Shown here: piece after piece, positions 1 through 12,650 of the stretch
Layout: each line of letters begins with the position of its first letter
How positions within the stretch are numbered: the first letter of the stretch is position 1
Source of the DNA: Archegozetes longisetosus
Lineage: Eukaryota > Arthropoda > Arachnida > Sarcoptiformes > Trhypochthoniidae
Reading direction: 5' to 3'
Assembly (NCBI GenBank): GCA_018873245.2
Contig: JAEMBT020000003.1
Location: forward strand, 2,021,843-2,085,842
Length of the DNA stretch: 64,000 bases
Made by a program: the position numbers and the translations under genes
Notes under the pieces: generated by a model
Told to the model about the DNA's origin: nothing
The model's database searches: none
What the model saw: the letters and a program-made list of their open reading frames with translations, nothing else

Positions 1-3000
1 GTCAAAGTATGAAGTAAACACTTTACTAATTGAAATTCTTTCTTAATTCAAAAAGTTCGAATTTAGTCTGAGATTTGAAGCATTTGTTTCTAACTTTAAT
101 TTTTGAATGAATCGAGTACTTTAGAATAGAGGCTCAAATTGAAAAACGTATTTTAAAGTTTCTCGGTCGTTTATTATTTTATTTTTAGATTCGAGTATTG
201 GTTTACAAAAAATTGCTAGAACATCAGATCATGTTTCTAGTGATGGATAACCTGATATCAATACAAATTCTAAATGAACCTGAACCGAAATAAGATAGTT
301 ATAAACTTACATTGAAATGTCATAATTCAACTCGACTATAAATTCAAATGAAAAATTTCAATTTAAGCGAGTTACTTAAGCTCTGATCTGCAAGATATTA
401 CGCAAAATACAGGTTATTCATCTAATATTTCAGCACAAATATTAATATTTTTGACTCTGAATAATAGAGCTATAGAAAAAAGTTTTCTGTTCCAGTCAAA
501 AAGTTTCATAATAGGTATTAGTTTACTAGTACTATAAGCAATTTGATGCCACTTATTGCTCGACTACTTGGCATTCGCAATACTTAATAAACTTTTACTT
601 TCATACTAGTCTCTAGAGATGTACATTCTTTGAGATCCTTTAGCTAAGACTTATAAATGTCAAGACTTTTTAGGTAGCAATATACGGCTTGTAAATAAAG
701 CCACTTCTACTTCGACAGACTGTCGTATGATTTAATAGTGAATGAAGAGATACCCACTATTGACAATCCTTACAAATCAAACTACTTGTACTTCTGTAGG
801 TATATCTTTTTTCATTAGTATTATTTTGTAGAAATAGCTATACTTTAAGAATCTGCTTTTCATATGAGATTACATTCCTTATTCAATATTATTATTTTTA
901 TTCAGTTAAGTGATTTCGAAACTAGACTTATTTTTTCTTTTCTCTACTTTTCTTTATTCCAAATTAAAGTTGAACTAAATTTTCAATCTAATTCTTATAC
1001 TCTTTTTAGTTCTTAGATCTCTTATTGAGCATAGAGATGATTTTTGAGCTCTTGCTTTTATTTACTTGAGTTTTCCTTGTAACAAAACTTAAATTATTAT
1101 TGTTTCAACATTTCAAGGATTCTTATATTTTATTTGTTCAAAGATCAATTTTATTTTAAGGTCTTATTAACATAGAAATCAAAATAATTTATAGTTTTTA
1201 CAAGTTAACAAATGTCTTCAATACTGATATCAAAGTTTTTGATCAGCCCTTTATCCTTAGAACAAAATATGATCTAGTTTCATATATATATTTCTTAAGA
1301 TTGAGAGACGAATAAATTGTACGACAGAGAAATGTTTTGATAGCTCATTATCATAAAAGCCTATTGTGAATGAAAAGTTATACATGTATGTCATCCATGT
1401 CTTAAGCATAATTTCCTCTTATGTAACTTTCTTGTTATAGTGTGACAATAACTCTTGCTATGGTTAAGTGAATTTCTCAGTTCCATTACAATGACATTGA
1501 TTTATCATTTCTTATATATCATTGTCTTATATCATTTTCTAGTCAAAAAATTACTAATATTTATCTTTTTAAAAACCATTTTTTAAAGAAAAGAATTTAG
1601 ATGTAGTTTTGATATATAATGCTTACAATTAAAATTATAAGATTATAACCATTTTGATCCTATGCATCATTCAGACTATTCAACAAAGTTCGGAATATTC
1701 GGCATAAAAGTTTAAAAAGCTATTCAAAAATAACACGAGTTTATTACTAGTTTAATTGCCATTAGATTCGATGTTTCCTTTGCTTTTATTAATTAAAACT
1801 TTAAAAAGAAAAATAAATAACTGTAGAGTTTGTTCAATTTGCTCAAATTGAAAACCATTTTTATTGTTTAACTGTTGGGAAGAGTTTTTCGATGAATAGT
1901 TCTCAAACAAATTAATTTATAAACTCTCAAATTAACCAGAATTAGAAAGCTTTAAAACAATATTTTAAGTGAAACTCCTAACTATCCTTGTAGTGTTCTC
2001 AAATAACTTTAAAGTTTCTAATAGATTAAGTTATGTTAATTGAAAAAAATATAGAATTCTATGAGAAAAATTGAAATTTAGGTGAAAGTCGTAACAAGAT
2101 TATTATAGCTTATGAACTAATACTCTTGTGTAAATTGTGACCTAAAATGCAGAATAAACATATTTCTCTAAATTAAAAATTATAATCTAAGTTGAAATAC
2201 TAAACAAACTTTAGATAGCATTGAAGTTGACACAACTCATAACTCAATAGCTACTAATTTGATTAAAACTCGTTAACTTCCAATAAAGTTAAGTCAATTA
2301 ATAAAACCAGAAAAAATCGTATAAAAAATCTCTTAGTAAACATTGCGAATCGGAATAAATCTTTGAAAAAATCAATTCTCTTGGGATGAATTAGAAAAAC
2401 AAAGTACACATGTGTTAGAAAAATACGGTTGACGCTAAGCTAACGCTCAGAACAAAAAGTAATGAGAGAGTAGTACGCGATGTGTTGAAAAGAGAGTTTG
2501 TGTATGAGGATAGACTTTAATTTAATTAACATGATTGAGAAGAAGACAATTTGGCTCATGTGATGCATTTGCATAATTAAACAAAAATCTATTTTAGAGA
2601 TTGTTCTGACGCTTCCTTTTTTATAATTAGCAATACTATAGGTGTTTGTTTTAGTTAATTGAATACCGAAAACACATTTATTATTATAATGCTTTTTTTG
2701 CAGAACAAATTTTTCCATTCTATACCTGCTCGTATGACATAACTATACCTTTAGTCAGTTTTCTAGGGATTTATGTATTTACTTATGATTTTCCTTGACT
2801 TTGTTTACTTGAGTAATTACTTTTGCACTAATTAGTGCGCACTGGTATTCTATACGCAAAATTAGATATAAATTCAAATAAGGCTGTGGATCATTTTCAA
2901 CTTCAGAACAAAGTTAAAGTATGAATAAAAAAATGTTCAAATCCAATTTGGATGAGTTTTGAAAAATTTCTACCAGTTATTTCTATTACATTAGAAAATC

Positions 3001-3164
3001 TACATTTATATACATAGAAATCACATTTGGTTATTGTTTGATTTTTGTTAATCAAAACTTTTCAATTCACTGACCAATCCACTGTTAATAGCATTATGTT
3101 AGACACCTTTGTAAAACTCATCAATAAGAGAGATCGAAGTCGCAAAATGGCCAAGAGTTAATCT
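1..3164. other. AT-rich stretch without recognisable gene
   Basis: I find no open frame with recognisable protein similarity or consistent splice sites here. The longest frame, on the minus strand at 2440-2718, has low-complexity composition and no family motif. The segment ends at the TA target duplication of the transposon starting at 3167. Confidence 0.6.
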
Positions 3165-3166
3165 TA

Positions 3167-4623
3167 CAGTATTTTGCGTTCCTATTTCGGGTCTTAGCAT
3201 TGCTTTTTCCGTCAACTTATTTAAGCTGTTATGAATTGCATTGCTTTTTCCTGTGTTTGCATTGCTATTTCTTGAATAAACTTTAAATTCAATAATGATA
3301 ACTTTATTTGATACTAAATTAAGACAAATGAAGATTTAAAGTAATTTTAACTATGGGATAGAGTTTACAATTGGAATAGAGTTAATTATCGATTATTTCT
3401 CTCCTCATACAACTCCCGAGATAGCTCTCCATATGATTGAAATAGTTCGAACAATGAGTAGCAGTTATTTGACTTGAAGTCTCTTCAATCAAACGGTATA
3501 ATTCATCCTCAGTTTTAGGCTCAGCCGCAGTCACCATACCTTTCCATTGATTGAACATTTCTTCGATGGGGTTGAGAAATGGTGAATATGGAGGCAGGAA
3601 TAAAACACGGTGTCCATGAGATGATATCAAATTGATGATCGTGTTCTTCTTATGGAAAGGAACGTTATCCATGATTAGAATAGCATTTTCTATGTTTTGT
3701 TCCGACAAATGAATGAATAACTGAGCCAAATATCCCCCAAAATGATCAGAATTATATGGCTGATCTTGTATCTCGAAAAAGTAAAGAGAAGTAGTGCAAA
3801 TGGCGCTGGCGATGGAATAGTTGCGGCTTTTCAGTGATTGAACAGTCTTTTTCGCTTTTTGACCCTTTGGAGCTCTACCTCTGGTCCGTCGAGTCCAGAC
3901 ACTGATTCCCGTTTCATCCAGAAAGAAGATTTTGTCTTTTTCTGGGAGAAGATCAATATATTCTATCGCATATTCATATCTTTTTTCAATGACGTCGGGA
4001 GCGTTTCTTCGCTCAGGAACAAGTGAGACGCGTTTGATTGTATAGTGAAACTCCTTCAGTGCTCTACTAATTGTCCAGATTGAAACCACTTTTTCCATTT
4101 CTTCCCTAACTCTGGCAGCGATCGACTTCAAAGTTAAACAACAATCGGTGTCCACCCAATTGCAAATAGTTTCCTTCTCTGTGTTAGTTAGTTTTGATGG
4201 TTTGGCACCAGTATTTTTCTTTAGCCTTCGTCCTTCATTTTTATAAACTCTAACGATTTTTTGGACAGTATCAGGAATTAAATCGAACAATTTAGCGACT
4301 TCTGTACAGTCCATTCGTTTTTTTACCACATTTTCTATTATGAGACCTCTAACTTCATTTGATATTCTTTTCTTTTTCCTACGAGGAATATTAATGCGTA
4401 CTTCTTCTAGTGCTTCATTAATTTCATCCATTTTTCGAACTGAATTTATTGTAACTTGATCGAAATTTAAACGATTTGATAAAATTTCGGTCAGGTTTAA
4501 TTGCGCATTAATTAAAGGAAAAAGCATTGCTAAGTCAGGAAAAAGTAATGCAAATCTTGACTATAATAAGTTGTCCTAAGGAAAAAGCAATGCTAAGACC
4601 CGAAATAGGAGAGCAAAACACTG
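3167..4623 (-). mobile_element. Complete Tc1/mariner-superfamily transposon (1457 bp)
   Basis: The element is bounded by 44-bp terminal inverted repeats at 3167-3210 and 4580-4623. They start CAGTATTTTGCGTTCC and CAGTGTTTTGCTCTCC and differ at only a few bases. A TA dinucleotide lies directly outside each end (3165-3166 and 4624-4625), the target duplication of this superfamily. The inner motif GCATTGCTTTTTCC recurs: on the left at about 3197-3210, 3238-3251 and 3259-3271, and on the right as its complement at 4517-4530, 4538-4551 and 4580-4593. That pattern suits transposase binding sites. A single uninterrupted transposase gene fills the interior, so the copy looks structurally complete and possibly recent. 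Confidence 0.93.
3382..4431 (-). CDS. DD34E transposase, IS630-Tc1-mariner superfamily
   Basis: This is the transposase that cuts and pastes the surrounding element. The open frame begins upstream at 4527, but its first 32 codons run through the subterminal repeats. I therefore choose the ATG at 4431, which gives 349 residues, the usual length. A basic helix-turn-helix N-terminal region (about residues 15-130, with KRISNEVRGLI and a GAKPSKLT-type turn) precedes the DDE catalytic core. The catalytic acids are visible: D172 in FFLDETG, D255 in IMDNVPFH and E290 in PYSPFLNPIEE. The last two are separated by 34 residues (DD34E). No stops or frameshifts are present. It sits between intact inverted termini, so it may still encode an active enzyme. 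Family assignment is firm; activity is inference. Confidence 0.95.
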   Translation of the reverse strand: MDEINEALEEVRINIPRRKKKRISNEVRGLIIENVVKKRMDCTEVAKLFDLIPDTVQKIVRVYKNEGRRLKKNTGAKPSKLTNTEKETICNWVDTDCCLTLKSIAARVREEMEKVVSIWTISRALKEFHYTIKRVSLVPERRNAPDVIEKRYEYAIEYIDLLPEKDKIFFLDETGISVWTRRTRGRAPKGQKAKKTVQSLKSRNYSIASAICTTSLYFFEIQDQPYNSDHFGGYLAQLFIHLSEQNIENAILIMDNVPFHKKNTIINLISSHGHRVLFLPPYSPFLNPIEEMFNQWKGMVTAAEPKTEDELYRLIEETSSQITATHCSNYFNHMESYLGSCMRREIIDN

Positions 4624-4625
4624 TA

Positions 4626-6838
4626 TTTTCTATCATCTAAATTGCCCATCAAATTGCATAATATTTTGTTCATATTGTTGAGATTGAAAAAGTTCAAATT
4701 GAAAGAGAATATAACTTATGAACAGTACAACTATCATAAATATCATAACTATGCTTAATATGTGCACTTTAGATATTAAACTACTTTAACGATAGACAGA
4801 ACCAGTTTCGATGTTAAATTATTGAATTAGTTAGTAAAAGACAGTACTTGAGGCATCTTCTAATAACTTGCTTTTCCTTAGTAACTTATAGATTTTAACT
4901 CATTTTCTTCAAGTCGTAATTGAGTTTTTTCTCATGTAATTTATTGTTTGCATTAGTTTTTTACAAACAATTTATTTTTAATATATGAGAAGCTAGGTTT
5001 TTCGTAGACTTTCCTAAAATTGTATACTTTTTCCGACTTTCATTGAGTGCCCGTATTTTAACTGGCATAACATTTTGTCATAAATAACATTTTTTTCTAA
5101 TTTTATGATGCAATAAATTATTTTTTACTCCGGGAGTTTTTATTTTTATTGCAATTTTCTGTTTCTATTTTTTTCTTCTTCATAAAACCACTCATTACGA
5201 GCTAATGGATAAGAATGCAATCAAAACCTGTTCATTGAAAAACACATATTTATTGAAGCAAATATTAGTGTTGTACAGCTTAACGGTTCTTGCATTAAAA
5301 GTATTACTCTATCAAATACTCACTTCAAATGAAAAAAATTTATTCAATAATCATAAACGCCCTCATGAATTTGTATTTTTTTCTGGAAATTGCTTAATAA
5401 ACTTATTAAAAGTTGAAATTATCCAAAAGTCTTTTTAAAGAATACTATTCATATGAAATAAATAATTTATGTGACGATCCACTTAATAACTATTTTTATG
5501 TTAGGTTATAAAACTATGTGTGCCTCGAAATCGTTAAAGATTTAGATCCATGTAAGAAACAATTCGACTTAATGAGTATAATTTGTTTAATTCATGTTAT
5601 GTTTGCATAAGTGCATTAAAGCCAAATTAGTGCCAAATTATTACTGCGATTATTGTTCATATGGGAACCACGAACATTATATTAATTTTATTTTTGTGAA
5701 GCAGTGGGTATAATTCCCAAATCGGGCCAAAACACTAATATCTACCAAAATTGAATATTTTATCAAATTGAGTAACTTTGGATCATTTTAGCAGTATTTT
5801 AGTGTCCAGAAAGCTTTGGCTTAATTTTCATGTATTTTTCGCTCAAACTACACGACTATATACAGTATAAATAATACTTACTAATACAGTATTATTAATA
5901 AGTTTATAGTTTAAAATCGAATTGTACCATTAACATCAGTTTGAGACTCATTTTGACAAAAAGTTTTTATTAACTCTAAACTCAATTATAGGAAGTGTTA
6001 GACTGAAAAGGAGTTCATTTTTCAACTAAGAATGAAAATGATTTCCATAAAAAAACTTTAACTTTAAAATGAATCTTGGTTTTCTTTTGAAAGTTGAAGT
6101 TTGAAAAATTATGAGCTCATATATAAGTTCATAAGAAGCATAAGAAGGAAAGATAAGATTCAATTTTAAGCTTTATTTTTGTGTAGATAAGAATATTTGA
6201 ATGGGAAACAAGTTATTTAATAGCATGTGTCTCAATACACATAACGCCCATAAGAAGAATAAAGCATTTTACAAGTTTCTAATCGATAGCATTATACCTG
6301 ATTTGAAATATCTTGCATTTATCAACTCCTTTGTAAAGATTTTGAGGGAAACACTTTTGACTGCATAATGCAGCATTTAGTTTAAATTCATGATCAGAAT
6401 CGTTGCTCAGTTTTGAAGTGTGACGCCTCAGGTATCAGTCGAAACAATTTTAGATCGAAAACTTCAAGAACAAAAGCTTTGATTTTGCATAGAAAAGTTT
6501 CAGTTTTAAACTTTAACAAAATTATTCTGTCTTCAAGAATATATAATGATTTGATGAAAAATTTCACACCTATTTCTTTTTTATGCATTAAAAGTGACTT
6601 CATTTTCCATTTGCGCATCAGGTTTTCAGCTTTAAGTCAATAGACAATATAATATGTGAATTACTTTTCATGTGTTTGATTCGATTTGATTATAAGCCTT
6701 ATATATAATACCAGTACTTGACTTATGTATTATTTCTCTTATCGATTGGAGCTCTATTATTGAGATTCAATCGACCAAATTGTTTGACGCTTCGCATAAC
6801 ATATTAAATAAGTTCTATTCTCCAAAGATATAGTCAAA

Positions 6839-6894
<56 letters not shown>

Positions 6895-8973
6895 AACTGT
6901 TTCACTAAATAATAAGACTTAAACTTTTTTCATACAAAATATAAAACCAACTACTCATAAAATATATTCAAATCAGCAAATTTTCAAACTATTAATCTAT
7001 TTTTGCTTTCAGATAAGAAGTATTTATCAGGAAAAGTATATTATTGAAAGAAGAAGACTTCTAAGAATTCATTGAACTTCAATGACATGATAGGAAATAG
7101 TAGTTAATAGCCTATTAATAATCAATTGGTTGACAAAAGTATTAGTCATGTATGCATTACGACCTACTCGTTCGTTGCCTTCACTTATTTCAGTGAAATC
7201 AAATGGAAATGTCTATTTATTAAATAAGCAAAATTCGAACAATTCATTCATACGTTTAAGACATCATCTAATAATACCCCGAAGAATGATCGCCAAACTG
7301 TTACAGGTTCGTAAACTTTTTAATAACAAAAGTTGGAAATTTGTGCATAATATGAGTTATGATCCAATCTACGAGGGGTTTCAAAACTAATATCAAGGCT
7401 TAACAGATCATAGATTGTCGAATATGAGTCACAATCAGTTGGGTCTCATTAAGTTTGAGTGACCGACAATAGCCGTTCTGACCATTGGAGTCGATAGCGC
7501 ATAAAGATTACTTTCATTTATCCATTTGTTCTGAAAATCCTCTATGCAGTACACTCTCCCTCATGAGTCCCCTGACTAACACATCCGCACTCACTCTGCG
7601 TTAGTCATTAGTTAAGCTAAACTAAAAGATATCAGAATAGAGCTACTCAACTAAAGTGTATTTCCTATTATTATTGAAGCGACAGACTATACTTGTCTGA
7701 CCACAAATTTGATTAATTACTCCAGAAGTTTATTAGTTTTGATGTTTAGCTTGTTATTAAAGCTATAACTTTCAATAACATTGTCATTCTTCATATATAT
7801 TGGATGACGTTTTTGCTAGATACTTCAATTAATACATGCTTTTAATGTATACTTAATTTGCATCTGAATGATAGCCATAAAAGTTTCGATCCCATTATGA
7901 TTGGGATTGAGTTATAGCTTAAGCTAAACAAACTTTATTTATAGCTTGGAATATACTTCATGTCTGTTTTCAAGCGCATTATTAATTAGCAAATTTAAGT
8001 GAACGCAATATTTGCCTAAAATTTAATGATAATAATCATAAATCAAAATTGAATTGACTTCAAAAGGATTCGAAACTCATTGAAGCCGAAATCATTCTGA
8101 AGCTATGCTATATTTAGGAATAGCCTTCGAGCAAAATAAATGGGATTTTTCTTCTGTAGCCTATTATATGACATATTAACATAACAAATACTGAAACATA
8201 TTATGTAGAAGGCATTGATTTGGTAAGCGAGTCCTACAGACTAATGGTTAGAGCACTTTCAAAAACGCATTTTTATTGCCCTATTGAGTGCAGGGGAACT
8301 ATGAAACGTTTATATTAGCAACAATCAACGGTAACAGTAGTCAAGTAGAAGTCATAATACAGTTAAATAGTTCAGTAGTTAAGTTAGAGAAACCCCTCCG
8401 GAACCGATTGACACTGAAAATGAGAACGAGAAAAGCTAGTAATAAAACTTTCTTACTTATCATATGCCTTAACTTTGAAACTTGAAACTTTTTCGTCTAC
8501 TGGTTAGCTATTCAATCATGTGGTCCAGCATTTTTCTTAATGTCAAAAGTCCGGTTAAACTTTCCTTTTCTTTTTGTCTGATCCACTTCATAGTCACAAT
8601 ATTTTTGGCTTTTCAAAATCTAAACCATGTGTGTATCGAGGCTTAAAAAGATTTTCTTTAACATTAGTTTAAAAAAGGTTATTACTCAAAAAATGATTTG
8701 ATTGATCGGAAAATTTTCTTATTGGATGAAATTTTATTTGCATTACTTTCTGATTCTATTTTTGTCGCTTTTATATTACCCGAAACTATGATTTTCAATA
8801 ATATAGAAAAGAAAGTTTATATCAAATAAACACTTGATACAAAAAGAGGAAAATTTGTTATATTTGTCCACAAGTTGTGAATAAGTCTTTATATCCTAGG
8901 CGATGGTTTCGGGTTTGCTATTAATTGTATCGCCAGAAACATCGCAAAAGTAAATAGAAAACAGATATTACTT
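4626..8973. other. Gene-free AT-rich region with one microsatellite
   Basis: No coding region is convincing here. Short frames at 5205-5438, 6413-6643, 7130-7390 and 8288-8485 lack family similarity and flanking splice or promoter signals. The only clear structured feature is the GA microsatellite at 6843-6889. Confidence 0.5.
6843..6889. repeat. (GA)n microsatellite
   Basis: An uninterrupted GA dinucleotide run of about 23 units lies in gene-free sequence. Confidence 0.98.
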
Positions 8974-11392
8974 ATGATACGATTGTTAGAAGAAACAGAA
9001 AATGATGTTTTGGGCTTACGATCGAAAATACCAGAGAAAAGAAAAGAGAAATCAGAGCTAAATGTGTATATGATTTTTGGTCACAAATGCAATATTTTTA
9101 TGAGTCTATTGTGCTAATAGAAAATGACATACAATGATATTTGATATCTGAAAATAGTATACCATTAGATGATTGAATGAAAATAAGTTAGTTTTCGGCT
9201 CAACAAATCCTTTTAGGTCAAACAAATTCAAAGCCAAAACATACAAAGCTTATTATTGTCTTTTATTTATTCTTAGTTTATCTTTTTGGTAATTCTTATG
9301 GTCACTGTTATCATTAACGTACTCTTTATTATTGACGCAACGCAAAGAATACACAACGAAGCCAAGAATGACGGTATCAATCAAATAAGTACTATTTCAT
9401 TTCAATAGCAAAAAATTTTCATTATTCGATGCTACTTTTTATAGTTAACCATTTGGACGAAGAACGACCTAATAGTTTGAAATTGCAAGAAAGTCTACCC
9501 AAATCTATTAAATTAGAAGTTCTTTCAAGTCAATCAAAAGTCACGATAACCATCGATGGCGCAACTGTAAGTCACAATACATAAAAATAAATTGAACTCG
9601 ACTGTAAGATTAAGAAATTTATTATTAATATTTACTAGATTTTGGATGACTCGGAAGATAATAAGGGTCGAGGTATTCACGTATTAGTGTTGCATCAGTC
9701 GACGGGTTCAGTTATGGCTCAGCGACTGTTTGACACATATTCGCCACATGAAGACGAAGCCATGTCTTTGTTTCTGAATATGGTAACCGACGGAAGAATT
9801 ATCATATTTGCCATAAAAGATGAGGGAACCTTTCAGATGAAGCAGGCGGCCAGAGATCTATTGAAACGATTTGGAAGTAAGAAATCGCATTCAATTGGAT
9901 GGAGAGATATGTGGGCGATGGCCACACAAAAAGGAGTCAAAGTTTTGGGAGAAAGTTATAGTAAATCACCAGAATTTAATAGTTGGGGCGCACCCGTTCT
10001 GTTGACGGTAGAAATACCGTTGACTTCAGCCGAAGAAAGTGAATGCGATTGGCCCGAAAATCAAGAAAACAGAAGACGAAAAAATTTTTGTTCTCATATC
10101 GAGGGATACGGTTCTGTTTGCAGCTGTTCTGATCCGGCGCCACTCACTTTCAAGAATACCATCAACACAAACGATCCGATCTCTAAAGTTCCGGTTGCGA
10201 TTGTGGCCTCCAATAGACCGCATTATTTATATCGAATGCTTAGGTCTTTGTTGTCGGCCGAAGGATGCAATCCATCGATGATCACAGTATTTATCGACGG
10301 ATACTTTGAAGAACCACTAGAAGTAACGAAATTGTTTGGTCTGAGAGGTATTCAACACACACCGATTGGTGTGAAAAACGCCCGAATATCACAACACTAT
10401 AAGGCCAGTCTCACTGCAACTTTCAATCTATTTCCTGACTCTCAGTACGCCATTATTTTGGAGGAAGATTTAGACGTTTCACCAGATTTTTTCAGTTATT
10501 TTTCTCAAACAATGAGACTTTTAGACGAAGACGAATCAATTTATTGTATCAGTGCCTGGAACGATCAGGGATACGAACACACCTCTCAGGACCCAACTCT
10601 TCTGTATAGAGTAGAGACAATGCCCGGCTTGGGTTGGATTCTCACCAGAAAACTATATAAAGAAGAATTGGAGACCCGATGGCCAACTCCTGAAAAGCTA
10701 TGGGATTGGGATATGTGGATGAGATTACCTGATATTAGACGCGGTCGCGAATGTGTTGTGCCCGATGTGTCGCGAACCTATCACTTTGGTTCTTCAGGAC
10801 TTAATATGAACTCTTATTTTCAAGATATTTATTTCAAAAAACATGCCTTCAATACGATTCCTGACGTGAAGCTCAAAGATATAGATTTGTAAGAATTTAA
10901 AAAAACTCTTTAATTACTTATATTGAAGTATATTTTTTATAATATGTTGCAATATTTTTACAATAGAGTAAAAAAAGATAATTACGAGCGACTCATTCAT
11001 GACCTGTTACGCAAAGCAATAGTTGTTGATCACAGTCTTAGTCCATGTGAAGACAACTTTATTCCTAATACTCGGGGAGAGGTATATGTGGTGTTCATCA
11101 AAATGAATGGCGCTCGCGATTACTCGACTTGGCTCCAAATCGCAAAATGTTTCAAAATATGGGATTTAGATCCGCGCGGATACCATAAGTCATTGTGGCG
11201 TTTCTTCATTAAAGGCAATCAAATACTAGTAGTCGGTGTTCCAAATTCCCCCTATTCGTAAGTTATCTTAATCTGAACTTTTATACTAAATAATAAGTGA
11301 TTGAATTATTTTTCAGATCATACAAACCATCACTCGTAACGCCAATTTATTTATTGAAGCATAAAAGTGATAAAAATCGATTCAAAAGGTGA
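8974..11392 (+). CDS. POMGNT1: Protein O-linked-mannose beta-1,2-N-acetylglucosaminyltransferase 1
   Basis: This Golgi type II membrane enzyme adds GlcNAc in beta-1,2 linkage to O-mannose, as on alpha-dystroglycan. I model six exons: 8974-9063, 9277-9373, 9445-9566, 9639-10888, 10967-11257 and 11317-11392, all with GT-AG junctions in phase. They give 641 residues, against about 660 in vertebrates. Exon 1 encodes a short charged cytosolic tail and exon 2 the membrane anchor ([17 protein letters not shown]). A GG-type carbohydrate-binding stem domain follows (about 95-235), then the GT13 catalytic domain from about residue 289. The metal-binding acidic motif is EEDLDV (about 378-383), and the C-terminal block includes [16 protein letters not shown] and [10 protein letters not shown]. 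Exons 3-6 are strongly supported; the start exon and the exon 2 donor are inferred from fit. The gene converges on the ZIP13 gene. Confidence 0.93.
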
Positions 11393-12650
11393 CAATTGAA
11401 GAGAAAATTCAAACTGGTTTCGAATTATTAAAACATTTATGCTGTGATAGACTATTTATTTTAATCTAATGTCATTATCAGCAGCTTATCATTTTCTACC
11501 AATTTTTATTTCTGGTTTTAATACTATATTATTTCTTAAGTGCCAAAAACTTTCAAATTCAGGTAACTCTCGACTAATATTAGTTCACAATCACTATAAA
11601 TAACTTGGAAATAGTTTTGATCAACGGAACTACTAATCAAACAACAAGTGAAGCTTTGATTGAAAAATGAGCTAATCTTCAGCCTGAAGAGTCTATTGAA
11701 CTAGGGTTGAACTGAGTTTGTGACAATTTAAGGACAATTTTCTAATGATAAAAGTGACGCTCATAAGTGATTGTTGTAACTTAAAAATAATCTAGTCCTC
11801 AATAAGAATCGATCTTTCGATAAGATTAACTTTAAATGTGTTATATGTGAACATCAAATAAGCTGAAAGTCTGTACCATAACTAATCAAATTGTGGTTCT
11901 AATAAATATTTACTTTTGATGAGTGTTCCCATTCATGATTTTGTTTGTAAGTTTCTGTCAGTTATAATCTTATTTTCTGATAGGTTTCAAGGTTTGCAAC
12001 AAATCAAATCAATAGAAAGTTTTGGTCACGAAAATAAGATTCGAAAATATCTCATTTTTGAAACTAGACTTCAATAAAGCCTTAAAAATATTCAGAAATA
12101 AAAGTCAGCAAAACTAGTTTATGCATACAGTTATAGTTGCAAACACTGATTTACGTAATTAACAAATTGATAAATAATTTTCAATAGAAACACTATTCTC
12201 AAGCTCAATACTAGAAGTTTTCAAGTTTAAGATGTAAGCCTATTTAATTACATAAATACAATACAAGGTGTTATTAAGTACTTGAATGGCAACGAAAAAA
12301 CGAATGATAAATTCATTCACTTTTGATTTAATTAGAACTTTGACAATGAAAGCATATCAGCAATTAATTAACTGTAAGGTAAGCACTTGATCTCAAAAAC
12401 GAACTCCTTTAGAGTCAATCTAATGATAACTTTTTAATGAATCGTGCGATCAGTGAACTATTAATCCGTAACAGTCATGATAAAAAATTGAATCATAAGT
12501 GGTTAAAGTGTTCCCACGATATAGTTAAATGAGATAAAAGAAAACGAACTTGTTCAATAGTGAATTCGTCAATTTATTAGTTTAATTAACTATTTATTTA
12601 CAATCCTATTAATAGATCATTTACATAAATAATAATTTGAACTAAGGCAT
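11393..12650. other. Convergent intergenic region, POMGNT1 to ZIP13
   Basis: This is the shared 3-prime flank of two convergent genes. It has several A-rich tracts but no coding frame or repeat that I can identify. Confidence 0.5.

Noticed and set aside
8221..8300. tRNA-like A-box (CTAATGGTTAGAGCACT)
   Set aside because: No B-box (GGTTCGAATCC type) or acceptor pairing at the right distance, so I do not call a tRNA.
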